A program made the position numbers and the translations under genes. Positions 16,616 to 25,392 of a DNA stretch of 64,000 nucleotides are shown here, piece after piece (position 1 is the stretch's first letter; each line of letters starts with the position of its first letter). Below the pieces are notes generated by a model, which was given only the letters and a program-made list of their open reading frames with translations, did not search any database and was not told the DNA's origin. Location: the NCBI RefSeq assembly GCF_028890485.2, contig NZ_JARCHV010000002.1, forward strand, positions 186,001 to 250,000. The letters are read 5' to 3'. The stretch is from Planococcus sp. SK3692 (lineage in GTDB: Bacteria; Bacillota; Bacilli; Bacillales_A; Planococcaceae).

Positions 16616-17731
16616 ATGAAAAAAATTGCCTTGTATTCTCTTGCGGGCGTTGCGGCCGCATCTGTCCTATCGACCGTGTTTTTGAAAGCGCACGCGCCGC
16701 TCGGATCGACGCCGACTAAAATGCAACAGGCGTCGTTTGTGAAGCGCGGCCATTACCAAGACGGGAAATTCACCAATCTGGAACAAGCGGACATGAACAT
16801 CAGTGCATCGGAAGGCTTTTCGATGCTGCGGGAAACTTTGTTTTCAAGCGACGAGGGTCGAGCGCCAGTTGCCAAGTTGCCTGTGGCGGACATCGACTGG
16901 GAGGCGGTCAACGGCCCGGAAGACAGCCTGACCTGGTTCGGCCATTCGACGTTTCTGTTAAGCTTTGACGGAAAAAAACTGTTCGTTGACCCGATGCTTG
17001 GAAAACGGGCGTCTCCTTTGGCTTTTGCCGGAAGTGCGCGCTATAGCGTGGACTGGCTGGAGACTGTCGAGCGGCTGCCGGAAATCGACGCGGTGCTGTT
17101 GACGCATGACCATTACGATCATCTCGATTACGGATCAATCCGTGCGCTGGAAAGTAAAGTCGGACATTTCTTCGTGCCGCTCGGCGTCGGGACGCATCTT
17201 GAGCGCTGGGGAGTGGAATTGGCGCGCATTACGGAACTTGATTGGTGGGACGAAATCCACTTTGAAGGCTTGACGCTCGTGTTGACGCCGTCGCAGCATT
17301 TCTCCGGGCGCGGCTTGTTCAACCGCAATTCGACGCTATGGGGCGGCTGGATTGTGCTTGGCAGCGACACCCGTTTTTACACAAGCGGCGACGGCGGCTA
17401 TGGCAGCCATTTCAATATCATCGGCGAACGGTACGGCCCGTTCGACCTCGCATTGATGGAAGGCGGCCAGTACGATCCGCGCTGGGAAACTTCGCATATG
17501 GCGCCCGAGCAATCGGTGCAGGCAGCGCTCGACGTCCGAGCGGATAAGATGATGCTCGTTCACTGGGCGGCGTTTACGTTGGCGTTTCACAGCTGGACAG
17601 ACCCGGTGGAGCGCGCCTCACAAGAAGCGCAGCGATTAGGTGTGGAATTGCTGACGCCAAAAATTGGCGAGACGCTTTCTTTGGAGGAGCTTGATTCCTA
17701 TACGTCGGCGCGTTGGTGGGAGCAGCAATAG
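16616..17731 (+). CDS. MBL-fold metal-dependent hydrolase, NAPE-PLD/UlaG-like
   Basis: 371 residues. A hydrophobic N-terminal segment (residues 4-20) with no lipobox suggests a signal anchor. The metallo-beta-lactamase core shows WFGHSTFLL, then the metal motif THDHYDHLD, a later TPSQHFSGRG and GDGGYG, and a final HWAAFTLAFHSW. This order is typical of the NAPE-PLD branch, which cleaves phosphodiesters in lipids, but substrates in Firmicutes are not established. TTGGAGGAGCC sets the ATG at 16616. Confidence 0.87.
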   Translation: MKKIALYSLAGVAAASVLSTVFLKAHAPLGSTPTKMQQASFVKRGHYQDGKFTNLEQADMNISASEGFSMLRETLFSSDEGRAPVAKLPVADIDWEAVNGPEDSLTWFGHSTFLLSFDGKKLFVDPMLGKRASPLAFAGSARYSVDWLETVERLPEIDAVLLTHDHYDHLDYGSIRALESKVGHFFVPLGVGTHLERWGVELARITELDWWDEIHFEGLTLVLTPSQHFSGRGLFNRNSTLWGGWIVLGSDTRFYTSGDGGYGSHFNIIGERYGPFDLALMEGGQYDPRWETSHMAPEQSVQAALDVRADKMMLVHWAAFTLAFHSWTDPVERASQEAQRLGVELLTPKIGETLSLEELDSYTSARWWEQQ

Positions 17732-17821
17732 AAGACTGTGCTTGGGTTTCCAAGATTTGAGATTCAGCTCGTATTCTTCTAAAATAAAAGGAATACCAAG
17801 ATATTCGGAAAGAGGGATGAC

Positions 17822-18175
17822 ATGACTTTAACCAAAATTTCCATGCCGGACGCGATCCGCATCGAAAAGGCTCGCCGGGAAGGCGTAGAAATCGGCGAGC
17901 TTTTGAAAAACGATAATTTCGCCTCGCTCGGTTCAGAACTCGAGGCGATCTTCCGTGACGGCTACCAAGTGAAATTTTTGACAATCAACGGGGCAAAGAA
18001 TTTGCTGCGCATCAAATTCGGCCAGGAAGCGGATCTGGACTACACAGAAACGGAATACGGGCTGTCGGGCATTTCCATGGATGAAGCGCAAGTGGAGGCG
18101 TTCCGTCCAATCCTGTCCGATAATTGCCGCTTGGAACAAGAACCAAGTGGGTCGTATCAGATTTTATGGGCGTAA
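17822..18175 (+). CDS. Conserved-looking hypothetical protein
   Basis: A 117-residue soluble protein with AGAGGGATGAC before ATG. No motif or transmembrane segment is recognised. The C-terminal half has alternating strands with acidic residues (DLDYTETEYGLSG). It is flanked by single-gene units, so context is uninformative. Confidence 0.65.
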   Translation: MTLTKISMPDAIRIEKARREGVEIGELLKNDNFASLGSELEAIFRDGYQVKFLTINGAKNLLRIKFGQEADLDYTETEYGLSGISMDEAQVEAFRPILSDNCRLEQEPSGSYQILWA

Positions 18176-18300
18176 CGAATACTATCTAAACCACACCCGG
18201 GGATAAAGCAGAAGCTTTGTTGCCGGTTTTTATTTATGGGATTAACTGCTGCATCTGAAAATGAAGTGCTTGTGTTGTGGTAGAGAAGCGATATGGCTTT

Positions 18301-18325
18301 GTTTAACGGAATTTGGAAAGGGTAT
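18301..18325 (+). promoter_or_regulatory. Sigma-B-type promoter of the aldo/keto reductase
   Basis: GTTTAA, 13 bases, then GGGTAT: an exact match to the Bacillus subtilis sigma-B consensus in both hexamers. It is 50 bases before the start codon. Confidence 0.75.
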
Positions 18326-18374
18326 TTAATCCTCATGAATGAAAAACAGGCAATCAATGAGGAGGATTTTTTCA

Positions 18375-19442
18375 ATGGATTATATTAATCTAGGCAAATC
18401 GGGGCTGCGCGTCCCGAAATACATTCTCGGCACCGTCCCGTTCAGCGGCACGAACGGCTTTGAAGCGGCGGGCAATATCCAGGAAAACGAAGCGAGCCGC
18501 ATGGTCGACATGTCGCTCGATGCGGGCATCAATATGTTCGATACCGCAAATCTGTATTCGCAGGGCAATGCCGAAAAAGTGCTCGGCGCGGCGATTCGCG
18601 GCAGACGCGACAAGGTATTGTTGACGTCGAAGACCGGTTTTCCGTTTGACGACCACCAAAATTCACGCGGCGCCTCGCGCATGAATTTATTGAAATCGAT
18701 CGATGAATCCTTGTCGCGCCTTGGCACCGATTATTTAGATTTGTATTTCGTCCATTTATGGGACGGCCAGACGCCGGTCGAAGAAACGGTCGAGACGATG
18801 AACGACTTGACTAAAGCCGGCAAGATCCGCCATTGGGGCGTATCGAACTACAGCGGATGGGCGCTTGCGAAGACGCACACATTCGCTGAACAGAACGGCA
18901 AAATCCCGCCGGCGACCCAGCAGATCTACTACACGCCGGAAGCGCGCGAAGCAGAGTATGAATTGCTTCCAGCTGGTGCGGAGCTTGGCGTCAGCTCAAT
19001 GATCTGGAGCCCGCTCGGCGAAGGCTTGTTGAACGGCAAGATCGGCCGCGGCAAAGAAGCGCCGAAAGATACGCGTCAAGGCGGCGGCTGGCCTGAGCCT
19101 TGGGTGCAGGATGAAGAGCGCCTGTACCAAGTGATCGATGCGCTCGAAGAAGTGGCCGCGAACCATAACGCAAGCGTTCCGCAAATCGCTTACGCGTGGG
19201 TGCGCGACCGCCCGAACGTCGGCCCGATCGTCATCGCGGCCAGAAACGAAGCACAATTGGAAGAAAACATCGCGTCCTATAAGATTAAGCTCAAGCAAGA
19301 TGAGCACAGCCTGATCGAAAAAGCGGCGCGTCCGGTGCCGATCTACCCGAACTGGCACCGTGCGATGAGCGCGCCGGAGATGGCGAGCCCATCCGAGATT
19401 GGCTATTTGAAGGGCTATAAGGATTCCATGGGAATTAAATGA
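18375..19442 (+). CDS. Aldo/keto reductase
   Basis: 355 residues, TIM-barrel NADPH-dependent carbonyl reductase. The catalytic tetrad is visible: Asp in [11 protein letters not shown] with its Tyr, Lys in LTSKTG and His in YFVHLWD. C-terminal [14 protein letters not shown] is the usual cofactor-binding segment. Its closest functional analogy by context is the sigma-B-controlled YhdN (GSP69) group of B. subtilis, because an exact sigma-B promoter stands 50 bases upstream. GAGGAGG upstream sets the ATG at 18375. Substrate unknown; a role in aldehyde detoxification under stress is inference. Confidence 0.92.
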   Translation: MDYINLGKSGLRVPKYILGTVPFSGTNGFEAAGNIQENEASRMVDMSLDAGINMFDTANLYSQGNAEKVLGAAIRGRRDKVLLTSKTGFPFDDHQNSRGASRMNLLKSIDESLSRLGTDYLDLYFVHLWDGQTPVEETVETMNDLTKAGKIRHWGVSNYSGWALAKTHTFAEQNGKIPPATQQIYYTPEAREAEYELLPAGAELGVSSMIWSPLGEGLLNGKIGRGKEAPKDTRQGGGWPEPWVQDEERLYQVIDALEEVAANHNASVPQIAYAWVRDRPNVGPIVIAARNEAQLEENIASYKIKLKQDEHSLIEKAARPVPIYPNWHRAMSAPEMASPSEIGYLKGYKDSMGIK

Positions 19443-19456
19443 TTTTCCACATTCTG

Positions 19457-19485
19457 CCGGTGCGCCATTGCGTGCCGGTTTTTCA
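19457..19485 (+). terminator. Possible weak terminator
   Basis: CCGGTGCGC/GCGTGCCGG stem with a 2-base internal mismatch followed by GTTTTTC. Confidence 0.4.
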
Positions 19486-19562
19486 ATGGGAAATTCTTTT
19501 GCAAAATCGGGGAACTTTTGATGGAATTTGCGATCTTTATAGAAAGAACAGGAGGTAGGTAG

Positions 19563-20225
19563 ATGAAAGCTATTATTTTTGATATGGACGGCACTTTGTT
19601 CCAGACCGACACCATTTTGGAGCAATCCCTGGAAGAAGCGTTTGTGGTTCTTCGCGAGCGGGGCGACTGGCAAGGCGCAGCGCCAATCGAAGCGTACCGG
19701 AACATCATGGGCGTGCCGCTGCCTGCGGTGTGGGAAGCGCTGTTGCCCGGGAAATCTGATGAAACAAAGCGTGAGATGGATGCGTACTTTCTGGAGCGGT
19801 TGATCGTAAATATCAATGAAGGCAAAGGGGTGTTGTATCCTGACGTTACGGAAGTGTTTGCGGGATTAAGCGCAGAGGGCTACCAGATGTTCATTGCGAG
19901 CAACGGGCTGGTGCGTTATTTGGCGGCGATTGTCGAATATTTTGGATTGAATGAATGGGTGAAGGAAACGTTCAGCATCGAACAAGCCGAATCGTCCGAT
20001 AAAGCGGAACTCGTGCGCATGATCATCGAGAAATACGACGTGACAGAAGGAGCAGTTGTCGGTGATCGCCTATCCGATATCCGTGCGGCGAAAGCGAACG
20101 GTTTACTTGCGGTCGGCTGCCGCTTTGATTTTGCGCAGGAACAAGAACTGAAAGAAGCGGACCTTGTGATTGATGGCTTGAAGGAGCTTACAGATGTGTT
20201 GAAACAAGCGCAGGTCAGGGGATAA
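19563..20225 (+). CDS. HAD-superfamily hydrolase (phosphatase)
   Basis: 220 residues. All four HAD motifs are present: DMDGTLF (residues 7-13, nucleophile Asp), ASNG, a Lys in SSDKAEL and GDRLSDIRAAKANG. The alpha-helical cap between motifs I and II places it with phosphoglycolate phosphatase/beta-phosphoglucomutase-like enzymes. The start has AGGAGGTAGGTAG upstream. Substrate cannot be told. Confidence 0.9.
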   Translation: MKAIIFDMDGTLFQTDTILEQSLEEAFVVLRERGDWQGAAPIEAYRNIMGVPLPAVWEALLPGKSDETKREMDAYFLERLIVNINEGKGVLYPDVTEVFAGLSAEGYQMFIASNGLVRYLAAIVEYFGLNEWVKETFSIEQAESSDKAELVRMIIEKYDVTEGAVVGDRLSDIRAAKANGLLAVGCRFDFAQEQELKEADLVIDGLKELTDVLKQAQVRG

Positions 20226-20319
20226 TCAAGCAATTGACAGAATGGGCGCATTTGGATATTCCTTTCCATGAATAGATGTGGTAATATTGAGACAATTAAA
20301 CGAAACGGAGGTCAAAAGA

Positions 20320-20454
20320 ATGGAGAAATGTGCTGCGGTGATGGGTGTGAAAATGGAGGAAGCTTTGTATTTCACACGTGTCATTACGTTTGATTTGACG
20401 CCGACGGGAGAAGTCTGCCCTTTTTTAGTCAATTTCAAAATCACGCGCAGCTGA
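20320..20454 (+). CDS. 44-residue leader peptide upstream of the ABC-F gene (putative)
   Basis: A short ORF beginning MEKCAAVMG and ending KITRS, preceded by CGGAGGTCAAAAG, one of the best ribosome sites in the area, and about 80 bases after a TTGACA -35-like element. It ends 25 bases before a terminator hairpin that itself lies just ahead of the ABC-F start. The arrangement matches ribosome-mediated attenuation of antibiotic-inducible ABC-F genes. Translation is inferred, not shown. Confidence 0.55.
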   Translation: MEKCAAVMGVKMEEALYFTRVITFDLTPTGEVCPFLVNFKITRS

Positions 20455-20478
20455 TATCTGACATTCTTTTCACTACTA

Positions 20479-20512
20479 GAGAAGACTGCCCGGTATGGGG
20501 TGGTCTTTTTTT
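20479..20512 (+). terminator. Attenuator-type terminator between leader ORF and ABC-F gene
   Basis: AAGACTGCCC pairs with GGGGTGGTCTT and runs into TTTTTTT. The left arm with flank, GAGAAGACTGCCC (20479-20491), is a 12/13 copy of GAGAAGTCTGCCC (20408-20420) inside the leader ORF, so two segments compete for the same right arm. Confidence 0.68.
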
Positions 20513-20548
20513 GTACCGATTTTCAGCTGCGCCCTGGAGGCGTAAACT

Positions 20549-22171
20549 ATGCAAATCACAGCACAACAACTAACGAAATCCATCGGCGGCAACGAAATCT
20601 TCGCCAATCTATCATTCGAGATCAACGAAAAAGAACGGATCGCCGTCGTCGGGCGCAACGGCTCGGGCAAAACGACTTTATTTCAGCTGCTGGCGGGACT
20701 GGAAGAACCGGACGCCGGCACCATCATCCGGACGAAAAATACCCAAATCGGCTATTTGCACCAAATCCCGGACTACCCGGGATATAGTGTCTACGAAGTC
20801 TTGAACGAAAGCTTCAGCGAATTGCACGGAATGCAGAGGCGCCTCAGCGAACTGGAAATCCAGCTGTCAAACGGTGCGGACGAGCGGGTGCTGCGGCAAT
20901 ACGGCGAGTTGCAGGAGCAGTTTATGGAAGCCGGCGGTTATGAAACGGAATCCAAAATCGCAGCCGTGGCAAATGGGCTTGGCGTCGCGCATCTGACGGG
21001 CCAGCGGTTTGATTCGCTGAGCGGGGGTGAGAAAACGAAAGTGATGCTCGCGCAGCTCATTTTGCGCAAACCGTCTGTCCTGCTCCTTGATGAACCGACG
21101 AACCATTTGGATCTGTCGGCGATCGAATGGCTCGAACATTATTTGGAGTATTACAGCGGCACGGTCGTCGTCATTTCGCATGACCGGCAGTTTTTGAATA
21201 ATGTGGTGCAAAAAGTATACGAGATCGAAGACGGCGAAATGTGGGAAAGTAAAGGCGATTACGACGCCTATTTGCGCAATAAGCAGGCGAAGATGGAGCA
21301 ACAATTTGCGGCGTATAAAGAACAGCAGAAGAAAATCCAGAAGATCAAGGAATCGATTCGCCGCCTGCGCCAATGGGCGAACGAAGCCTCACCGCCGAAT
21401 CCGGATTTGTTCCGTAAAGCGAAAATGATGGAGAAGATGCTTGAACGGATGGAAAAAGTGAAGCGTCCGGCAGCGGAAAAGGCGATGAAGCTGAAGCTGC
21501 AAGCCAATGACCGGAGCGGCAAGCGGGTCTTCGAGCTGCAGGATGTGTTCCACGGCTTTGGCGATGAAGTGCTGTTTGCCGATGTCGAGCTTGCCGTTTA
21601 CTGGCAAGACCGCTTGGCGATCGTTGGCGACAACGGCACCGGGAAATCGACTTTGCTGAAGATTTTGCTGGGCGAGATCGAACCGGTCGGCGGGGAAGTG
21701 CGCCGCGGCAGCAATGTGAAAATCGGTTACTTGGCCCAGCAATTTGAAGCGTTCGACGGAGAGGCACGCGTTATCGAAGCGTTCCGCGACAAGTTATCGG
21801 TGACAGAAGGCGACGCCCGCCATTTGCTCGCCCAATTCCTGTTCTATGGCCACGACGTCTTCAAGCGCGTCAAGGATCTCAGCGGGGGCGAAAAAATGCG
21901 CTTGCGCCTTGCGCAGCTTATGCAAGAAGACTGCAATGTGCTCGTGTTGGATGAGCCGACCAACCACCTCGACATCGAATCGCGCGAAGTGCTAGAAGAA
22001 ACCTTGAAGGAATTCAACGGCACGATCATCGCGATCAGCCACGACCGTTATTTCTTGCAGAAGCTGTTCACGAAAATCGCTTGGATTGAAGACCGAACCC
22101 TCACCTTACATGAAGGTTCGTATGACTGGGCGTCGGAAAGGCAGAAAAACGTTCAAGGCATCCTGCAATGA
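20549..22171 (+). CDS. ABC-F family ATPase (ribosome-associated, possible antibiotic resistance)
   Basis: 540 residues with two ABC domains and no membrane segments. The first has VGRNGSGKTTL, LSGGEKTKV and LLLDEPTNHLD; the second has VGDNGTGKSTL, LSGGEKMRL and LVLDEPTNHLD. Both Walker A/B and signature motifs are intact. The charged linker between them (about residues 240-325, including LRQWANEASPPNPD) is the interdomain arm that reaches into the ribosome in ABC-F proteins. Members either assist translation or dislodge antibiotics such as lincosamides, streptogramins A and pleuromutilins. The leader ORF/terminator upstream favours an inducible resistance-type protein, but the subfamily is not certain. 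Confidence 0.92.
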   Translation: MQITAQQLTKSIGGNEIFANLSFEINEKERIAVVGRNGSGKTTLFQLLAGLEEPDAGTIIRTKNTQIGYLHQIPDYPGYSVYEVLNESFSELHGMQRRLSELEIQLSNGADERVLRQYGELQEQFMEAGGYETESKIAAVANGLGVAHLTGQRFDSLSGGEKTKVMLAQLILRKPSVLLLDEPTNHLDLSAIEWLEHYLEYYSGTVVVISHDRQFLNNVVQKVYEIEDGEMWESKGDYDAYLRNKQAKMEQQFAAYKEQQKKIQKIKESIRRLRQWANEASPPNPDLFRKAKMMEKMLERMEKVKRPAAEKAMKLKLQANDRSGKRVFELQDVFHGFGDEVLFADVELAVYWQDRLAIVGDNGTGKSTLLKILLGEIEPVGGEVRRGSNVKIGYLAQQFEAFDGEARVIEAFRDKLSVTEGDARHLLAQFLFYGHDVFKRVKDLSGGEKMRLRLAQLMQEDCNVLVLDEPTNHLDIESREVLEETLKEFNGTIIAISHDRYFLQKLFTKIAWIEDRTLTLHEGSYDWASERQKNVQGILQ

Positions 22172-22190
22172 ACAATTGGATTCAAACAAG

Positions 22191-22226
22191 AAAAAGCGTT
22201 CCCGGCACTGTGCCAGGAACGCTTTC
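22191..22226. terminator. Bidirectional terminator between convergent genes
   Basis: AAAGCGTTCCCGGCAC / GTGCCAGGAACGCTTT stem with one mismatch; T-rich on both strands. Confidence 0.85.
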
Positions 22227-22228
22227 TA

Positions 22229-22831
22229 TTATTCTTCTTTTGCATTGCGGTTAAACAATAATACCAGGATCGGCCCGACTACCGGCAGCAAAGCCAATTG
22301 CTTGAATCGCGCTTCCGGCAAGAAGCGGTACGTAGCATAGACTGACAAGGCCCAGAGCACGAGCCAGTCGATGGTCATGACCGATACCAAACTGGATGTC
22401 TGAAACGCTTCCGCATAGGTTTCTGCCGAAAAGCCGCGGAAGACGGTGAGGAAATTGATGATGCTGATGGCGGCGACAAAAATCAGCCACGCTTTCGAGC
22501 GCAAGATTCGGTGCAGCCAATTCGGCCCGCGGCGCTTTTTCTCCGGCGGCTTGTCGCCGAACGCGAAATACAGCAATAGGGAGAACGCACCGACGCCAAA
22601 GGACACGAGTGCAAATGGCCACGCCGGCCAGCGGAAGCGGTCATTCGGCACCAGAAGCGTCAAAAAGACGAGCGGGAAGATGCCGAGCGAGTTAAAGACA
22701 GCGAGGATGAGCGGATCGATCCCTTCCCATTCGCCCATCAGCAGCGGACCGAATTCATATCCACCGGAACCCGAAGGCGCGAAAAAGATAGCGTATGCAA
22801 TCATCATCAGCCAAATTATTAGAAATGCCAT
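22229..22831 (-). CDS. Multi-pass membrane protein of unknown function
   Basis: 200 residues with about six hydrophobic segments: an N-terminal one (LIIWLMMIAYAIFFA), SLGIFPLVFLTLLV, a third near PFALVSFGVGAFSLLLYF, WLIFVAAISIINFL, WLVLWALSVYATY and the C-terminal LLPVVGPILVLLF. A basic cytoplasmic loop (PPEKKRRG) lies in the middle. The frame stays open far upstream, but GAGGTGAC before the ATG at 22831 and the overlap of the upstream part with two plus-strand genes decide the start. Confidence 0.78.
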   Translation of the reverse strand: MAFLIIWLMMIAYAIFFAPSGSGGYEFGPLLMGEWEGIDPLILAVFNSLGIFPLVFLTLLVPNDRFRWPAWPFALVSFGVGAFSLLLYFAFGDKPPEKKRRGPNWLHRILRSKAWLIFVAAISIINFLTVFRGFSAETYAEAFQTSSLVSVMTIDWLVLWALSVYATYRFLPEARFKQLALLPVVGPILVLLFNRNAKEE

Positions 22832-22948
22832 GCGTGTCACCTCGTTTTCACTTGGTTTTTTCCTTATCATAACGCATATAGCTCTGGCTGTCTTTGCGCA
22901 ATCCATTCGGTATAATGGAAAGAGACGGAAAATTAGGGAGGAATGGGC

Positions 22949-23335
22949 ATGGAGAAATTGTTGAAAAAGCGCGGCAAGGCATTGGCCATCGACGTGATGG
23001 CTTCTGCAGTGGTCACCGCAGCAGTAGAGCCACTGCTGCGCAAAAAGGTCAAGCAAGAGTGGGTGCATGCGCTCGTCACGCCGACTGTGGTGTTTTGGGG
23101 GCTTGAATACATCCAGTTGAAAACATGCGGGCAGACGGTCGGCCACAAAATTTCCGGCATCAAAATCGAAAACGAAGACGGCGGCGAACTGACGGGTGAA
23201 CAGATCTTGAAACGCGTGGCACACCGCGATTCGATTATGACGCTGCAGTGGTTCAAAGAGCGCGGGCAGGATATGGGTGCGCAAATGCCACATGACCGCT
23301 ACGCCCACACGGTGGTACGAGAACTTGATAAATAA
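22949..23335 (+). CDS. RDD family membrane protein (small)
   Basis: 128 residues. The family feature is the conserved GQTVGHKISGIKI segment after two hydrophobic stretches, with Arg/Asp positions near the first helix (ALAIDVMASAVV). RDD proteins are small membrane proteins, some linked to ion or solute transport. The start at 22949 is taken because GGAGG directly touches an ATG at 22943 and is correctly spaced for 22949. The two genes, this one and the previous membrane protein, diverge from a shared short promoter region. Confidence 0.75.
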   Translation: MEKLLKKRGKALAIDVMASAVVTAAVEPLLRKKVKQEWVHALVTPTVVFWGLEYIQLKTCGQTVGHKISGIKIENEDGGELTGEQILKRVAHRDSIMTLQWFKERGQDMGAQMPHDRYAHTVVRELDK

Positions 23336-23343
23336 ACCTTGAG

Positions 23344-23371
23344 ACGGCATCCAATGAGGTGCCGTTTTTTT
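23344..23371 (+). terminator. Intrinsic terminator
   Basis: ACGGCATC/GGTGCCGT stem with T-run. Confidence 0.7.
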
Positions 23372-23473
23372 GTATGGTACAAAAATTACAATTTCCAAAA
23401 ATGAAACTGTCGCTAGCAGCAAAAGAAAGGTTACAATAATTGTAAGAATCTTTTCGTGAGTTAGGAGGAGACT

Positions 23474-24409
23474 ATGAACATTCGAGAAATGAGTGTGAAT
23501 GGGCAACGAATCATCCCGCCGCTGGAATTGAGCATGGAAAAAGGCAACATACTGGGCATCCAGACGAATGTCCAGCGCAAGAAAATCCTCTTGGCCCAAT
23601 TTGCGGAGCGGCGCGATATTTATTTGTCGTTTGCGGAACAAGGTGAATATACGCGTTTGACCGTCGAGGAATTGCTGCGCTTCATGAAGTCGCTCAGCGA
23701 CCACAACCAACCGGTCCATTCGATGCTCCAGCTGTTTCAACTCGGGGAATACCGGAAAGTGAAAATTGCCGATTTGCCGGCGTCGAAAAAAATCTATTTG
23801 TCTTTGCTGCGGATTTATTATGCACAGCAGCCGATCATCGTTCTGGAGGAGCCGTATTTTCAGCTCGAGGAACCCGATCAATTGGCATTTGCGCGACTGT
23901 TGGAAGAATTGTCGGAAGAAAAACAGATTTTGATCCTCACCGCCAATCTGGAGGATGCGCTGATCAGCTGCGATACAGTCTATCGTTTGGACGAAGCGGG
24001 ATTGCATCTATTGGACATTACAGATGCTGACGATGAAATGGAAACTCGGGATGAGCCTGGCGAAGCGGAGTTTAAGATCCACAAAATCCCGACCAAAAAG
24101 AACGACAAAACCATTTTGTTCAATCCGCCGGAAATTGATTATATCGAAAGCATCAATAGTTCAGCGATGGTGCATGTGGCTGGGGAGACTTATGCGTGTG
24201 CACTGACCTTGGCGGAGTTGGAAGAAAGGCTCCAGCATTACGGGTTTTTCCGTTGCCACCGTTCCTATATCGTCAATCTGCAAAAAGTGCGTGAATTGAT
24301 CACGTGGACGAAAAACAGCTATAGCCTGCGCTTGACGACCGGAAAAGATTCCGTCGTGCCGCTGTCGAGGACGAAGTTAGCCGAATTAAAAGAGCTGTTG
24401 AACATTTAA
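23474..24409 (+). CDS. LytTR DNA-binding regulator fused to a degenerate ABC ATPase domain
   Basis: 311 residues. The N-terminal 180 residues look like an ABC nucleotide-binding domain: a Walker B-like PIIVLEEPYFQLEEPD and H-loop-region ILTANLEDAL are present. The Walker A position reads GIQTNVQRKKILL without GK(S/T), and the signature reads LPASKK instead of LSGGQ. So ATP hydrolysis is unlikely. Residues about 205-311 are a LytTR domain (IDYIESINSSAMVH, FFRCHRSYIVNLQKV, VPLSRTKLAELKELL). It stands 137 bases before an ABC exporter operon in the same direction, so it probably controls that operon and perhaps senses its state by imitating or pairing with its ATPase. The last point is inference. 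Confidence 0.87.
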   Translation: MNIREMSVNGQRIIPPLELSMEKGNILGIQTNVQRKKILLAQFAERRDIYLSFAEQGEYTRLTVEELLRFMKSLSDHNQPVHSMLQLFQLGEYRKVKIADLPASKKIYLSLLRIYYAQQPIIVLEEPYFQLEEPDQLAFARLLEELSEEKQILILTANLEDALISCDTVYRLDEAGLHLLDITDADDEMETRDEPGEAEFKIHKIPTKKNDKTILFNPPEIDYIESINSSAMVHVAGETYACALTLAELEERLQHYGFFRCHRSYIVNLQKVRELITWTKNSYSLRLTTGKDSVVPLSRTKLAELKELLNI

Positions 24410-24546
24410 TTTCCCGGGAAATAATCGCCGAATGACGGATTTCATGGTACAGTTCGACCGGGAAATGGTACATATAAGCGGAATCGCAAAGCGTCCGCTC
24501 CTTTTTCTTATTATGCTGATGATATCAACGAAAAGGAGTGGCGCAA

Positions 24547-25392
24547 ATGAATGCAATTTCCGTACAGAATATCCAAAAAGCATTTGGCGGCAATGTGGCT
24601 TTAAAAGATGTATCCTTCGAGATTCCAAAGGGAGAGATTTTCGGTTTTCTGGGGCCGAGCGGTTCGGGAAAAACGACTTTGCTCAAGATTTTGACGGCCC
24701 AATTGGAAGCGACGGGGGGCCACGCTGCCGTGATGGAGATGCCGTCTGGAATGATGCAAAAAACAGCGCAGAAACGGCGTTTCGGCATCTTGACCGACAA
24801 TAGCGGCTTGTACGAACGCCTGTCCATTGAAGAAAACCTGGATGTGTTCCGGCGCTTGTATGATCTGCCGAAATCTTCTATTGATCAAGTGCTTCATTTC
24901 GTTAATTTGAACGCCGATCGCAAAAAGCGGGTCAATGTGCTGTCGAAAGGGATGCGTCAGCGCGTTACATTGGCGTGCGCAATCATCCACGAGCCGGAAT
25001 TGCTGTTTTTGGATGAGCCGACGTCCGCGCTCGACCCGGTCAATACTGCGCATATCCATAAAGGTTTGCGCTATTTGAATGAACGGGGAACGACGATCTT
25101 TTTGACGACGCACGATATGACAGAGGCGGAAACGCTGTGTGAACGCGTGGCGATTTTGCATAAAGGAGAAATTCGTGCGATCGGGGCGCCTGACGAATTG
25201 AAAAAGGTGCATCGCGATGGCACGCTGACGGTGGAATTGACGTCGGGAGAAAAAGAGCGCTTGTCGATGAACGAAGATTCGGCGACGGCCATTGCCGGGT
25301 GGATGAGCCGTGGGCAAATCGACCGCATGTACACGAATGAGCTGAGCCTTGGTGATATTTTTATCAAACTGACGGGGAGTGAATTGGTATGA
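24547..25392 (+). CDS. ABC transporter ATP-binding protein
   Basis: 281 residues. Walker A GPSGSGKTTL (about 36-45), signature LSKGMRQRV (about 135), Walker B LLFLDEPTSALDP and the switch histidine in TTHDMTEAE are intact. It energises export by the permease downstream, with which it overlaps by 4 bases (ATGA). ATG 24547 is preferred to GTG 24538 because AAAGGAG abuts the GTG. Together with the preceding LytTR protein it resembles regulated antimicrobial or bacteriocin-type exporters. Confidence 0.93.
   Translation: MNAISVQNIQKAFGGNVALKDVSFEIPKGEIFGFLGPSGSGKTTLLKILTAQLEATGGHAAVMEMPSGMMQKTAQKRRFGILTDNSGLYERLSIEENLDVFRRLYDLPKSSIDQVLHFVNLNADRKKRVNVLSKGMRQRVTLACAIIHEPELLFLDEPTSALDPVNTAHIHKGLRYLNERGTTIFLTTHDMTEAETLCERVAILHKGEIRAIGAPDELKKVHRDGTLTVELTSGEKERLSMNEDSATAIAGWMSRGQIDRMYTNELSLGDIFIKLTGSELV

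Noticed and set aside
22832..24007. Long minus-strand open frame continuing upstream of the membrane protein at 22229-22831
   Set aside because: It overlaps the RDD gene and the LytTR gene, lacks membrane or family features, and a good ribosome site marks ATG 22831 as the true start.
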